From Symbiodinium natans (lineage: Eukaryota; Sar; Dinophyceae; Suessiales; Symbiodiniaceae), in NCBI GenBank assembly GCA_905221605.1, contig CAJNDS010001780.1, forward strand, positions 528,589-592,588: a DNA stretch of 64,000 bases, in the 5' to 3' direction. Made by a program: the position numbers and the translations under genes. Under the pieces are notes generated by a model. It was not told the DNA's origin and made no database searches. It saw only the letters and a list, made by a program, of their open reading frames with translations. Positions 11,018 through 22,094 of the stretch are shown here, piece by piece (within the stretch, counting starts at the first letter, position 1; every line of letters begins with the position of its first letter).

Positions 11018-11188
11018 CAACCCTAAACCCCAAACCCCAAACCCCAAACCCCAAACCCCAAACCCCAAACCCCAAACCCCAAACCCCAAACCCCAAACCC
11101 CAAACCCCAAACCCCAACCCCAAACCCCAACCCCAAACCCCAAACCCCAAACCCCAAACCCCAAACCCTAAACCCTAAACCCTAAACC
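11018..11188 (-). repeat. Long CCCCAAA (TTTGGGG) variant array
   Basis: About 20 consecutive CCCCAAA units pass into three canonical CCCTAAA units at the right edge. This is the cleanest variant block in the window. Confidence 0.9.
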
Positions 11189-11651
11189 CAGGGTTTTTAT
11201 AGGGGTTCCCAGCACCCTGGGATCGAAGTAATGTCCCATTCCCCCGCTTACCCCCTCCCGAACAAGATCACAAACGCAAGCAATCTTTCACCAGAGAACC
11301 CAACCCACCCAGACAAAGTCCACAAAGCCAGAAAGCTCTGAACCCCTCGGGTTCCGCCCCCTCCCCCCCCCCTCCCGAAAACAAAAAACAACAACACACA
11401 CCCCACATCCCTGACCCCGCCTGAGTCTAAGGTTGGAACCATGGGCCCCTAGTATGGCCCCTTACCCTTGGTTATAGGGATCCGAAGTACGGGCCCGCGT
11501 TATGGTTGGTGTATATAATTAAGGGGTATATAACAAGGACCCAGATTAAAAACCCATACTTGGAAGCCTAGAACAAACAAAACCTAAACCCTTAATCCTC
11601 AGCCCTAAGCTCTATAAACCCTAAATGCCTAAACCGAAAATCCCTGAGCCC

Positions 11652-11751
11652 GCCTGAGGCCCACGCCCTCCTTGCCGAAGGCGCCAGCCTCTCTTCACTC
11701 TGCGAAATGCCGCCGGCGCCGGGCTGCTTCGGCTCGATGGAGAGGGGCTGA
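11652..11751 (+). CDS. Candidate exon
   Basis: Reads PEAHALLAEGASLSSLCEMP then PGCFGSMERG, then TGA. GC-rich third positions, unlike the surrounding repeats. Unknown function. Confidence 0.3.
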
Positions 11752-12540
11752 AGGTTTCGGGTTAGGGTTTAGGGCTTAGGGTTTAGGGTTTAGGGTTTAG
11801 GGTTTTGGGTTTTGGGCTCATCTTCAACCCTAGGCCCTAGACTCTAATTAAACCCTTCCACATGCCGTGCGAGACCCCAGACCTGACCCTAAACCCTAGA
11901 CCCTAAATCCTAATCCCAGACCTGAACCTTAAACCCTCAACCCTAGACCCTAAACCCTAAACCCCGAAGTCCCTAAAGCCCCTAAAGCCTCCGGAAGTGC
12001 CTAAAGCTTCCAGAGGCTCCTCAAGTGCCCAAAGCCTCAAGGCCCTGAAGTCGGAAAGTCCCCATCCCTGAATCCCTTGCAGGGTTCAGGGTTTACAGTA
12101 CGGTTTAGGGTTTGGGGTTTGGGGTTTGGGGTTTGGGGTTTGGGGTTTGGGGTTTAGGGTTTAGGGTTAGGGTTTTAGTTCAAGCGTTGAGGGTGTAGGG
12201 GGCAGGGTTCAAGGCCCAGGAGGAAGGTCGGGTGCAGGTTTAGGGTACAAAGGTTCCCGAGCTATTTCCTGCCCCCCCCCCCCTTTTCCAAAAACAACTA
12301 AATAATTATAAACGAATCTATAGAAAGCAGCTTCCAGTCATTTCTCCCCCTTCCAAAAGATCCCGAAAGAAAGCAGCCTTCCAAAGACAACAAAAAGAGC
12401 TGAGGCTTGGATCCACTTGCTGGGCCGATCCTGTCCTTGGCCTGGTGTGTCGTTTTTCTCTTCATGGGGGCTTTGGGTTTTCAGGGTTTAGGGGTTAGGG
12501 TTCAGGGTTTAGGGTTTAGGGTTTGGGGTTTACGGCTTCT

Positions 12541-12614
12541 AAAGCCACACTGCCTTAGGCGCAGGGACGGAGCCTGGAACATGCACCATGTCAGTATTGG
12601 TACAAAGACATTCT
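12541..12614 (+). CDS. Candidate exon upstream of family C hairpin
   Basis: Reads LRRRDGAWNMHHVSIGTKTF and stops at TGCTTGGAGG, where a GC donor would begin the hairpin element. Confidence 0.3.
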
Positions 12615-12757
12615 GCTTGGAGGTTCATGGCACTTGCTAACCAATTGTAACTGTACTTAACTGTACTAATAACCATGCTAGGGCACGTAAGGGGCCTATC
12701 AGTGGGTTATAGGTACAGTTTTAATTGGTTAAGAAGTACCATGAACCTCCAACGTAG
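12615..12757. mobile_element. Introner-like hairpin, family C
   Basis: GCTTGGAGGTTCATGGCACT pairs with GTACCATGAACCTCCAAC near the right end. The inner arms CCAATTGTAACTGTACTT / GTACAGTTTTAATTGG also pair. Copies are at 32508 and 37428. Confidence 0.6.
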
Positions 12758-13633
12758 GACCCAAAGTAGGCCCATATATTAAGTCTTCAGGTTCCCTCAT
12801 GAGCCCCCTTGAAGCCAAAAAGATCACCCTGGTTATTGCTAGGTTTCACACTGTGCGAATTAGTTTTAATATTCATGCTTCGTGTCACTTCATTGTACTA
12901 AGTATTCTTACGAAGAGCACATGAGATACATCTAAAGAATCAAGTGAGTGAATCTAATGAGCGAACAAGTGAACAGGGAACCGGCCATATTAAGAGGTCC
13001 TTCATGGTGCGGCTACAAGACACGCACGAACTGAGCGAGAGAACACTACAAAGGCAGTGAATGCAAAGAACGCCCTACTAGTAAACCCGAAACCCTAAAC
13101 CCTAAACCCTAAACCCTAAACCATGTATAATCTTGCATTTGGAGCAAGCAAGAACACCATGAACAAGGTTAAGGTTGCACGAGCCGTGCGGTAATACCAT
13201 GTGATTGCAAGGTTAGGTTGTCAAAGATGCTGGACCTGGGTGAATGACTGAGCGAAACAAGCCAAAGACCAAAACAGAAGACTCATGAACTCGCTTGTCA
13301 GAATCCTCGGCCCTAGATCCTAGACTCTCAGCAGGTTGGGAGACCCCAAAAGTCCAGGGAATCCCAAAACAGGGAATCCCAGGAAGGTATATATAGAAAT
13401 GGAATGATCCTTGTAGCAATTTTCCGTCTGGACACCTAACCATCTACCTTCAGTTCCTTGTTGCTTGGCTCCCGTAGGGTCTTCTTCAATTGTGGTTTTA
13501 GAGGCGTTTTCGAGTCTAGGGATTTAGTGCGGTTTAGGGTTTTAAGAGTTTAGGATTTAGGGTTAGGATTGCTTAGAGTTGAAGGTCTACGGGCTCCGGC
13601 GAGTCCAGGGTTCATAGTGCCCTTTCTGCCCAG

Positions 13634-13729
13634 GCCAGGCGTGAATGCGCCGCTCTGCCCTCCCGCCAAAGGAAGCGGGCTCTGGCGCATGTCGGAGAGC
13701 AAAAGGAGCTGGGACTGAATAACTGTTAA
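13634..13729 (+). CDS. Candidate terminal exon
   Basis: CAG acceptor, then ARRECAALPSRQRKRALAHV and GEQKELGLNNC, stop TAA. Basic and GC-rich. Not recognised. Confidence 0.35.
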   Translation, partial: ARRECAALPSRQRKRALAHVGEQKELGLNNC

Positions 13730-13758
13730 AGGCTGTTAGAGTTTCTCACTCTCTCGGC

Positions 13759-13869
13759 ACACACACACACACACATACGCACTCAGAAATATAAATTTAA
13801 ATATGCATAAAATGAGCAAATGTATGTGTATATATATATATATATGCATATATATATATATATATATAC
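13759..13869. repeat. CA and TA dinucleotide microsatellites
   Basis: (CA)n at about 13759-13775, then two (TA)n blocks ending about 13869. Confidence 0.85.
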
Positions 13870-14325
13870 ATAAGCAGTTCAAGACATCGACAACCTAAAC
13901 GCTGGACCACTTTTCTCCGACTGTAGGGACTGATGGTCAAACCTGAAACCTAAGCCTGTGCACCAGCAACCTTGCTGTCTTGACGAGCCCACACAAAAGC
14001 AGACCCTAAGCCCTAAACCCTACACCCTGAACCCTGAACCCGTAAAGTGTGTTTGAAGAAAGGTGGCTCGGCTTTTGTTGAACTTCTAGGGTTCGGTGTT
14101 GGGGGTAGTAGAGGGTTTGCAACATTCAGGGTGGAAGTTGAGGGATTAGGGGTGGTGTAGGTTGGGGTTTAAGGTTTGAGCGGCTTTCGTACTGCATGCC
14201 TGGTGACCAAAGCTGTACTTAGTCCTAATTAAGCCCTAAACGCCAAACCCTACACCCTCAAACGCTTTTTCCGGGAGTGACAGCTCAGCATCCCTTGTTC
14301 GCGGCAGTGCATAGAAGCCAGCACG

Positions 14326-15306
14326 ATGGCAGCTTCAGCTTTGGTGAGACTTTCTTGCGGACTGCTGCTTCTGGTTGGGGCCACGGCCCTTGTCCAGATG
14401 CCTCCAGCCAAGCAGGTGCAGGTTCTAGGCTGTTTCGGAGGCACGGCTCCCAATGCAACTCGGTGCGAGGGTGGCAAGTGCCACTACATGTGTGTTACTC
14501 GGTAGGCCCTTGGGACATCTTGCTATTTTCCCTTATTGGGTTTAAGAGGATCCTATTCAGGAGTATTTTTCAGAGGGTACCCTAAACCCTAAACCCTAAA
14601 CCCTAAACCCTGGTTCTAAGGGCCACCCAAGGTTCGGCCCAACCTCGACGGCATGGAGCTCGTCTGCGAGGCGAACGCAACCCTTCACCAAGTGGGCGTC
14701 AGCGCCGGCGGCGTGAGCTGCTTAGTTGCAGAGTCGGTAACCTTTTAAGGGTTTAGGGTTAAGGGTTTAGGGTTAAGATTTAGGGTTTAGGGTTTAGGGT
14801 TAACCTTTTTGGGGTAATAGAATTCCCTTAGAATCCCAAAGGTTAACCTTGAATTCCCCCAGGTTGCTGGACAACTGAGGCTGGGCTTGCCAAGATCTCA
14901 TCCGGTGCCCTGCAACTTGGTAGCCCAGAGGTACCCTTTACCCTTTGTTGGGTTTAGGGTTTAGGGTTTAGGGTTTAGGGTTTAGGGTTTAGGGTTTAGG
15001 GTTTAGGGTTTAGGGTTTAGGGTTTAGGGTTTAGGGTTTAGGGTTCCCTTATAAAAGTAACCACCCCACAAAAGGGTGCCCTGATTAGAATATGGTTACT
15101 GGGCTACTAAGGCGAAGCCTGCGCTGATCGGCTGCAATTGCACAGAGAAGAGCCGCTGCATCTGGGGATGCGCATACTGGGGCAGCTTGGACATGCGCTG
15201 TAACTCGAGCCGCCTGGAGTACCCGAGGCCCGGAACGATTCTGGACTGCCGCGAAGGCACAGTCCCTGAGGAGTTGCGGGGTGGCAAGGGCAACTGGGCT
15301 TGCTAG
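14326..15306 (+). CDS. Secreted Cys-rich protein, four-exon gene
   Basis: Exons 14326-14493, 14632-14736, 14863-14919 and 15112-15306 join in phase 0 throughout, giving about 174 residues ending at TAG. The first exon gives a textbook signal peptide: MAASALVRLSCGLLLLVGAT, then ALVQ. Mature parts carry Cys pairs such as GCNCTEKSRCIWGC and end GNWAC. Introns 2 (GTAACC...CCCAG, 126 nt) and 3 (GTAGCC...CTAAG, 192 nt) are hairpin elements carrying telomeric repeats. Intron 1 (14494-14631) also holds CCCTAAA units. The exon 1 donor is the least certain: a GTAGGC at 14502 would break the frame. Another Cys-rich open segment follows at 15449. Likely exported; function unknown. Confidence 0.5.
14920..15111 (+). 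mobile_element. Family A introner with telomeric array inside, acting as an intron
   Basis: Starts GTAGCCCAGAGGTACC and ends TTACTGGGCTACTAAG|G, as in the 3115 copy, but about 14 TTTAGGG units (14947-15044) sit in the hairpin's centre. Removing it joins two Cys-rich exons in phase 0. Confidence 0.65.
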
Positions 15307-15448
15307 GGTGTCCATAAGTTGCCGCCTGATCTGTACAGAACTTTTGTCTACGAAGTTCTTAGGAGCTTGCTTCTCACTCGTAGCCCATGATCTCATGGCC
15401 ACGTCGAGCTTGTAAAGAAGGACAGCGCTTTCTTTTTGGTTGCTGGCA

Positions 15449-15598
15449 GAGGGCCATGTCCACTACTTGGCAGAAGACGGAGTCCTGTACAGACCGTCTT
15501 GGTGCTGCTGGAAGACGGGCAGCTGCTGGCAACGTGATGCAACGTGCCCGATCGGGGTTTTAAGTGCGACAAGCTTCAGAAGAACCGAGTCCCTGCAA
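15449..15598 (+). CDS. Candidate Cys-rich exon
   Basis: Open frame EGHVHYLAEDGVLYRPSWCC then WKTGSCWQRDATCPIG. Composition resembles the preceding secreted-protein exons, so it may be a further exon of that gene or a paralogue. No clean phase link was found across the TAG at 15304. Confidence 0.3.
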
Positions 15599-15837
15599 TA
15601 GTTGAGGGAACGAAAAGGCTGCTCCACCAGAACGACGTCCTCTTCCTCTAAGTTGATGGCTCGCTTGAACCCTGTTACGTCCGTAGGGTCTATCTTGGTA
15701 TATCATCCACAAAAAAGGGTGTTCAAACATGCCCTCAAAAGACTCTGCCCCCAACTTGAGGAACCCCGCAGAAAGGGACCCGAATTTTTGGGAATGGGAA
15801 ACCCCCATACTTCCCAACCCTGAGCTCCTCATTGCAG

Positions 15838-15905
15838 CCGGATTCAGTAGAGGCTGAAGCTTTGCGTTGTTTATTTGTTCGGCGGCATTGCGGCACGAAA
15901 TCCTG
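15838..15905 (+). CDS. Candidate exon
   Basis: GCAG acceptor, then PDSVEAEALRCLFVRRHCGT and stop TGA. Unknown function. Confidence 0.3.
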
Positions 15906-15964
15906 AACTGGATCCTTGACTGCTTTCAGCACACGCTGGCACCGAAACCCTAAACCCAAAGCCC

Positions 15965-16071
15965 AACGCCGGCGGCATCTTCGCGGCGAACCATGTTTCC
16001 GGCACTGTGCAATCCCTGCACGCCAGAACCGCACCGAAGCAAATCGGCTACTCAGCCAGGACTGTCGAGTC
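15965..16071 (+). CDS. Candidate exon
   Basis: Reads NAGGIFAANHVSGTVQSLHA then KQIGYSARTVES. Non-repetitive, good codon character, between CCCTAAA-type tracts. Family not recognised. Confidence 0.4.
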
Positions 16072-16389
16072 CCTAATCCCTACACCCCAAACCCCAAAGG
16101 GGAAACCCCCAAACCTAAACCCTGAACCCTAAGTCCTAAACCCTAAATCCTAAACCCTAAGCCCTAAACCCCGAACCCTAAGCACAGAATATGCCATCCA
16201 GAACCCCAGACTGCCAATTTTAGGCTTGATGAACCCCCAGAATCCAGGGAGTAGTATGCAAACAGACCCCCTTTCAGGAAGTATAGAAATATCCCAGGGC
16301 CCTGACCCTAAACCCTAAACCCTTTGACCCTTAGCCCTAAACCCTAGCCCTAAACCCCTAAACCCCACAAGCTCCCAAATCCTAAACCC

Positions 16390-16509
16390 ATGTCGCTCTG
16401 CAAAGCCTCGGCCGTGTCGTGGGCCCGCTTAGGGCAGCGCTGGCGACTCGCCCACCGAGGCCTGCGGAAGGGTCTTCAGGCCACAAGGCTGGGCTTAGGG
16501 GTTCCCTAA
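16390..16509 (+). CDS. Short ORF, possibly a first exon
   Basis: ATG then SLCKASAVSWARLGQRWRLA and a basic stretch, open to TAA. The opposite strand is also open (AHDTAEALQSDM), so strand is uncertain. Confidence 0.25.
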   Translation: MSLCKASAVSWARLGQRWRLAHRGLRKGLQATRLGLGVP

Positions 16510-17388
16510 ACCCTAAACCCTAAACCCTAAACCCTAAACCCTAAACCCTAAACCCTAAACCCTAAGAGCCTGAACCTTAACCCCTATCCCCCTGACACCC
16601 TAAGCCCGGTTTAGGGTGTAGGGTTTAGGGTTTATCGGGCTGGGTGGGTTTAGGGTGTACAGCTGGCTAGGGCTTAGGCTTTCAGGGTTGCGTAGGGCTT
16701 GGGGTTTCGGGTTTAGGGTTCAGGGTTCAGGGTTTAGGGTTTAGGGAAGTTCAGAGTTTAAGGTTTGGGGGCGGGAGTAAACCTCAGAATCTCAATAGTT
16801 TTCTCTCCATCATGGGCATAATCAAAGAATAGCCCGTTTAAGGTTTACCTGGGACTCTATTAAAGACTCTATGGACCTACAGTTTAGTAGTAACTACCCA
16901 TAATAAGTAGGCGTAACCCATAAAACTTCTTGGTCATGGAAGTATGGAATGTACTTTTGTTGGGAGACGCAAGAAGCATCCATCATGTTTGTCAGCTCCC
17001 ACAGATGGGAAGGACAATGAGGAATGAGGATTAGTCCAGGATCTCTGTCGTATTTGTTGTCTCCTTAATTGTTCGTTGTCGCTTGGCATTTTATCCCTAA
17101 ACCCTAAACCCTAAACGCTCAGCTCGAATCATGTTTCAAGGTTGAGTGCCAAGGGTCCTTGCCCTCACTGAGATACCACCCCTCTACAGTCTTAGGATTA
17201 GTGTTGCTGCCCTGAACCCGAACCCTAAACCCTAGGCCTTACGCTCTACCAGCGCCCCCCCCCCCCCCAACTACCCTTCCCCATCACTATAGGGTATATA
17301 AGCCCCTTTTGTCAAAGCATAGTTTGGTGTGTGCAGGTAGGGGGGGCTTAGGGTTTAGGGTTTAGTAGGGTGTAGGGTTAGGATTGAG

Positions 17389-17664
17389 TTGAACCTCGCC
17401 CATTCAGGAGGCTTCATCCACGGCTGCAGTCGTGCACGAAGGCCTTGCTTGGACGAAGCTAGGAGGTTTGGGGGAGAATTCGGGGCTGATGCCCGAGATA
17501 CATCCGCGATCACTACAGGGAAGTTATGGCCAGGGCCGATTCTTGCCCAACAAACAGTAGGTGCTTGGGAGGAGCCTTGGACTTGTTGGTTGCGGGCTTC
17601 TGAGGCTTGGGGGTTTGAAGAATTGAAGAGTGTGTGTCTGTTTGTGCGTGAGGGTGGGGGCTAA
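17389..17664 (+). CDS. Hypothetical ORF without ATG
   Basis: Ninety open codons; the first 70 (AHSGGFIHGCSRARRPCLDE ... AQQTVGAWEEPWTCW) look coding, then the frame runs into a GT-rich tract. No canonical start, so more likely an exon. Confidence 0.3.
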   Translation: MNLAHSGGFIHGCSRARRPCLDEARRFGGEFGADARDTSAITTGKLWPGPILAQQTVGAWEEPWTCWLRASEAWGFEELKSVCLFVREGGG

Positions 17665-17862
17665 CAAAATGTACATCTCCAACAAAGTCGACTCCATACC
17701 CTCAACCAAATGCTCCATTCATTTCAAGCTCTGGTCTCATGGGGGTTCGGGTATGTTTTCGTACTGTGAGTATGGGTATCCCCCAAAGCAGGGGCACCCC
17801 TGCTATACCCAAATGGTCTAATCAGTGTTAGGGGAAGCCTGAAAAGGGTTAAACTATTTGTG

Positions 17863-17960
17863 GACCCCCCCCCCCCCCCCCCCTCCATAAGCGTTTTTTT
17901 TTTTTTTTTTGTGTGTGCGAGTGTTTTTTTTGTGTGGGGGGGGGGGGGGGGGGGGGGGGT
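17863..17960. repeat. Poly-C / poly-T / poly-G homopolymer cluster
   Basis: About 20 C, then 17 T, then about 23 G within 100 bp. The C and G runs could pair as a hairpin. ORFs across it are low-complexity artefacts. Confidence 0.85.
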
Positions 17961-18373
17961 AGTACCCGAGTTTTTCGTTGCAGGTGTCTCTCGACAGCCA
18001 CACAACTGCTCAAGGCTCAGACAGCCTAAGCAGTGCAGTAACCTTTTGAGCCCGATAGGTTTAGGGCCTAAACCCCAACCTTCAACCCCAAACCCTAGAC
18101 CCTAAACTCCAAACACTAAACCCTAAGCTCTTCATGATTTAGACAAGGAACACTGGATAAAGCCTTTCTCAGCTTGGAAGGAAACTTCAACAAGCTACCC
18201 TCAAGCGCGAAGTCTTGAGGCTTCAAGCATCCTCAATCCCAAACCCTCAACCTGCTTAGCTACTCTGGAGCCCTAAACCCCCTAAGAAACCCCACCCCTA
18301 AACCCTAAACCCCAAACCCTAAACCCTAAACCCTAAACCCTAAACCCTAAACCCTAAACCCTAAACCCTAAAC

Positions 18374-18918
18374 CCCCTAAACCAATCCCGAAAACCCTGA
18401 ACTGGAAGATCAAGGCACCCTTTTCTCCCTTTCTTGCGCATATTTTATGATAATCGCGCGCGAGCTTGCATTAATAATAAAATAGTGAGCAAAGAAGCGA
18501 GGAAAAGGACTGACAAGTGACCGCCCCAGATTGTACGTAATAAATCCTAGAGTTGGGGCTTCGTGACAACGAGAAAGTGGTGAATCAAGAAGGGAGTGAG
18601 CCGTGAGTCAAAAGGTGTGATTGTAAAGACCAAGACACGAAGACTGTGGAAAGAAGCCCAAAAGCTGGGCTCCTTAACAGATGCGTGTGGGTGATTCTTG
18701 CGTTTACTTGGTGGTGGGGTTTTTGAGGCGGGCTAGAAGTCAACCAGTGAGTGAACCATTAGAAGAAGACAAGTGCATGAAATACAAGTGAATGCAAATA
18801 TAAGTGAACAGAGTGAAACGCATGATTTGTATGAGCGGCCCCGTGATAATATGGACTGCCATTCAAGACCTCAACGAAACCGAACAAAACCCTGCATCCC
18901 TGAACCCTATAAACCTGA
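18374..18918. other. Non-repetitive intergenic or intronic stretch
   Basis: AT-richer sequence with recurrent GTGA/GTGAA words, similar in texture to 12890-13070. No convincing frame, hairpin or array seen. Confidence 0.5.
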
Positions 18919-19329
18919 GTAGGTAGGGCCGTTAAGCATAAGGATTTAAGAGTTGCTGCATCAGTCCATGTGTCAAGTGTACGTTTCATGGGTGAAGTTG
19001 TGGGTGAAGCAGATTCCACAACAGTAGAGCTAAAGTTGGCGGAGCGCATCAAACTGGAAGACTACTACAAGCCGTTCCTCCGTGAGCAATACGAGGAGGA
19101 CGCTCCGAGCAAGGCCACCTGCGCAGGCCTGTGTAAAGCTTGCAAGAGTCTGGAACAGTGTCCAGACCGAAATACCTGGGTGGACCGTGACATTGCAGAT
19201 GACATGCGCTGTGTGCAGCGCGCGCTGCTCGTTGAAGCAGTCTGTTTGTGTTCCAAGTGTTCAGATTCTGAACCGAGCGTGTGCAGCAAAAGAATGGGTG
19301 CTTGCGAGTGTGCTTCCAAGCGGGGATGA
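18919..19329 (+). CDS. Long candidate exon, Cys-rich C-terminal half
   Basis: Open for 136 codons from just after an in-frame TGA. The first part reads DLRVAASVHVSSVRFMGEVV then ELKLAERIKLEDYYKPFL; the second has Cys clusters (CAGLCKACKSLEQC, CLCSKCSD). Ends at TGA 19327, but a protein-like reading continues in another frame to about 19405, hinting at an indel. The longest exon-like segment in the left flank. Not recognised. Confidence 0.45.
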   Translation, partial: VGRAVKHKDLRVAASVHVSSVRFMGEVVGEADSTTVELKLAERIKLEDYYKPFLREQYEEDAPSKATCAGLCKACKSLEQCPDRNTWVDRDIADDMRCVQRALLVEAVCLCSKCSDSEPSVCSKRMGACECASKRG

Positions 19330-19464
19330 CACAGTTTTCAGCGTCTCGGAGTGCAGGTGCTTCGCGGGCGACGATGCCGAGGCTTCCATGATGGCGAAAT
19401 TGCACTTAGGGTTTAGGGTTTAGGGTTTAGGGTTTAGGGTTTAGGGTTTAGGGTTTAGGGTTTG

Positions 19465-19560
19465 TATGACGCCACGCAGGTCAAGGAATGGGTGGATTCC
19501 TCAAGACTCGGAAGGCCATCCTCGAGTGAGACCTTGAAGCGAGTTCTGCTGGACATTGAT
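19465..19560 (+). CDS. Candidate exon
   Basis: Reads YDATQVKEWVDSSRLGRPSS then ETLKRVLLDIDKP. Preceded by a TTTAGGG array that ends in its first codons; may belong with 18919-19329. Confidence 0.35.
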
Positions 19561-20682
19561 AAACCCCAAACCCTAAACCGTCTCTCAGGGCAGCCGCAAG
19601 AGTGCACTAAACCTTAAACCCTAAACCCAAAACCCTAAACCCTAAACCCTAAACCGTAGTTGAGGGCTCATGTCGAGTTGTGCAAGGGCACAAGGAAACA
19701 ACAGAGAGTGCCAGTTGATACGTAAAGGTCCATGCCACATACCCCTAAACCCCTGAAGCCCTTGACTACGCCCTCAGGCCATGAACCTTAAAGCCGCCTA
19801 ACCCCAACCTTAAGCCCGAAACCTTAAACCCTAAACCTCTTAATCCTACACCTTAAACCCTGAACCTCCAAACCCTAAACCTTAAGCTCTAAACCTCTCA
19901 ACCCTAACCCCTAAAACCCTACGTCCTAAGCCCTAAACCTCTCAACCTCTCAACCTCTCAACCCTCAACCCGAAAGCCTAGAGCCTAAACCCTGAACCTT
20001 AAACCCTAATCCTCTCAACCCTAATATAAACCCTAAACCCGAAACCCCTAAAACCCTAAACCCTAAACCCTACAGCCTACACCGCTTCCTGCGACCGAGG
20101 CCCCAGCTGCAGCGACTTGGTGGCTCTTCGTGTTCGGGGCTTTGGGGTTTAAGGTATCTACGGTTTAGGGTTTAGGGTTTAGGGTTTAGGGTTTAGGGTT
20201 TAGGGTTTAGGGTTTAGGGCTGAGAGATTTAGGGTTTAGGGTTTAGGGTTATATAGGTTGCTGGTCTCTTTAAGTAGGGACTCTGCTTTACAGGGGTAGA
20301 TCTCCGGGGTTCTTATTCGAGTATGCATGAACAGACAAAGAGGCCACCGGCCGTTGTAGGGTTTGTGGTTTAGGGTTAGGGTTTAGGTTTGGGGTTTGGG
20401 GTTTAGGTGTTCGGGTTTTAGGTTTTAGGTCTGAGGGGCTAGAGAGTCTAGGGGTTTGGGCGTTTAGGGCTTATTGGGCTTCGGGCGTTTAGGGGTGAGG
20501 GTTTAGCGTTGAGGGGTCTAGGCTTTTAGGGCTTAGAGGGCAGAAGGCCTTTACGGCTTTACGGGTTTTGAGGTGTAGGGGTTCAGTGTTTCAGGGGCTT
20601 CGGCGTGCAGTTCAGAGGCTTGTGCGGGTTCCGGAGTTCAACGGTTTAAGTATCCTAAGTATCCAAAATGTTGCACACACAG

Positions 20683-20738
20683 GCGGCCGAAGACAAACAG
20701 TTTCGCAGGTTCGTAGCCGTTCTTACTGGCCATAATCG
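20683..20738 (+). CDS. Candidate short exon with clear splice sites
   Basis: ACACAG|G acceptor, AAEDKQFRRFVAVLTGHN, donor GTAGTT. Non-repetitive; unknown function. Confidence 0.4.
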
Positions 20739-20970
20739 GTAGTTTACCCGAAGCCCTAAACCCGAAACCCTAAACCCTAAACCCTAAACCCATACTCTGT
20801 CCTATGTTGAAGGCTTGTTCGCGTCGTAATCACTCCTTCTTGGAAACCAGCAGCATGCTGGACCTTCTGGTTTAGGGTTTAGGGTTTAGGGTTTAGAGTT
20901 TAGGGTTTAGGGTTTAGGGTTTAGGGTTTAGGGCTTTAGGCTCTCCACATTCCCTTTATGAAGCCCTGTG

Positions 20971-21042
20971 CAGGGAACTTAGATGCCAAACAACCTGCTC
21001 AGACCCAGCAAGTGAAACTCTGAAGCCCATGTCCGCTGGCCC
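20971..21042 (+). CDS. Candidate exon
   Basis: Follows GTGCAG; reads ELRCQTTCSDPASETLKPMS before CCCTAAA units. Unknown. Confidence 0.3.
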
Positions 21043-21071
21043 TAAACCCTCAAAGCTCTTCATCCTGAAGG

Positions 21072-21252
21072 GCTCCATGTACCTAAATAGGGATTAGGGT
21101 TAGGGTTTAGGGTTTAGGGTTTTAGGGTTTAGGGTTTAGGGTTTAGGGTTTAGGGTTTAGGGTTTAGGGTTTAGGATTTAGGGCTTGGGCCTTAAAGAAC
21201 CTCCTACAGAGGGACTTCGGGGCCCAAGTAGATTATAATGAGGTACATATGA
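21072..21252. mobile_element. Family B hairpin split by a telomeric array
   Basis: Left arm GCTCCATGTACCTAAATAG and right arm AAGTAGATTATAATGAGGTACATATGAGC match the 8063 and 33678 copies. A run of TTTAGGG units occupies the middle, as in the 14920 element. Confidence 0.55.
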
Positions 21253-21265
21253 GCTCTTGGTTTTA

Positions 21266-21390
21266 AACCCTAAACCCTAAACCCTAAACCCTAAACCCTA
21301 AACCCTAAACCCTAAACCCTAAACCCTAAACCCTAAACCCTAAACCCTAAACCCTAAACCCTAAACCCTAAACCCTAAACCCTAAACCCT
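21266..21390 (-). repeat. Canonical CCCTAAA array
   Basis: About 17 near-perfect units, ending directly at an AG that opens the exon at 21393. Confidence 0.9.
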
Positions 21391-21392
21391 AG

Positions 21393-21474
21393 CAGCAGCA
21401 CAGGCATGATAAGCTCTATGGCGACCTGGAGGGCTTCGCGCGGGACCTCGGCGCCTGGACTGCGACCATTCCAG
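21393..21474 (+). CDS. Candidate exon
   Basis: AG acceptor at 21391-21392, then QQHRHDKLYGDLEGFARDLG and AWTATIPE. Strong coding character; ends where TTTAGGG units begin. Confidence 0.4.
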
Positions 21475-21649
21475 AGTGTGGGGTTTAGGGTTTAGGGTTT
21501 AGGGTTTCAGGGTTTCGGGGTTTAGGGTTTCAGGGTTTCGGGTTTCGGGGTTTCCGGGTTTCAGGGTTTCAGGGTTTCAGGGATTCAGGGTTTCGGGGTT
21601 GCAGGGTTTCAGGGTTTCCAGGGTGTAAGGTTGAGGCTGGTGTTGGGGT

Positions 21650-21765
21650 CCGGGTTTGCCTTGTCTGACATGGAAACTGAGTGCTTTCTATATGGTTGCT
21701 CCTTCTGGGGTGGGGCGCCTGGTTTCATGATAAGTGTTATTTTATTAAGAAATTTCGGTACCCAA
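21650..21765 (+). CDS. Candidate exon, hydrophobic
   Basis: Reads GFALSDMETECFLYGCSFWG then APGFMISVILLRNFG; about 38 open codons. May contain a membrane segment. Unknown family. Confidence 0.35.
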
Positions 21766-21999
21766 ACCCCCAAAACCCTAAACCCTTAACCTTAACCCCT
21801 TAACCCTAAACCTTAACCCCTAAACCCTAAACCCTAAACCCTAAACCCTCAACCCTCAACCGCCTCAACCCTCAACCCTAAACCCTCAACCCTTAACCCT
21901 CAACCCTAAACCCTAAACCCTAAACCCTAAACCCTAAACCCTAAACCTTAGCCCCTAAACCCCCTAACTCCTAAACCCCAAACTCTTATAGGGATCCAG

Positions 22000-22094
22000 A
22001 CCGCGGCCTGCCGCAAGGTGCAGCGTGCCGCGTTGGGGACGGAGGCGTCGCGCCTTAGAGGGCTTGCGGGCTTCGCCCTTAAAGCCAGGCCCTA
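22000..22094 (+). CDS. Candidate exon
   Basis: Reads IQTAACRKVQRAALGTEASR then GLAGFALKARP and TAG, then a CCCTAAA array. Unknown. Confidence 0.3.
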
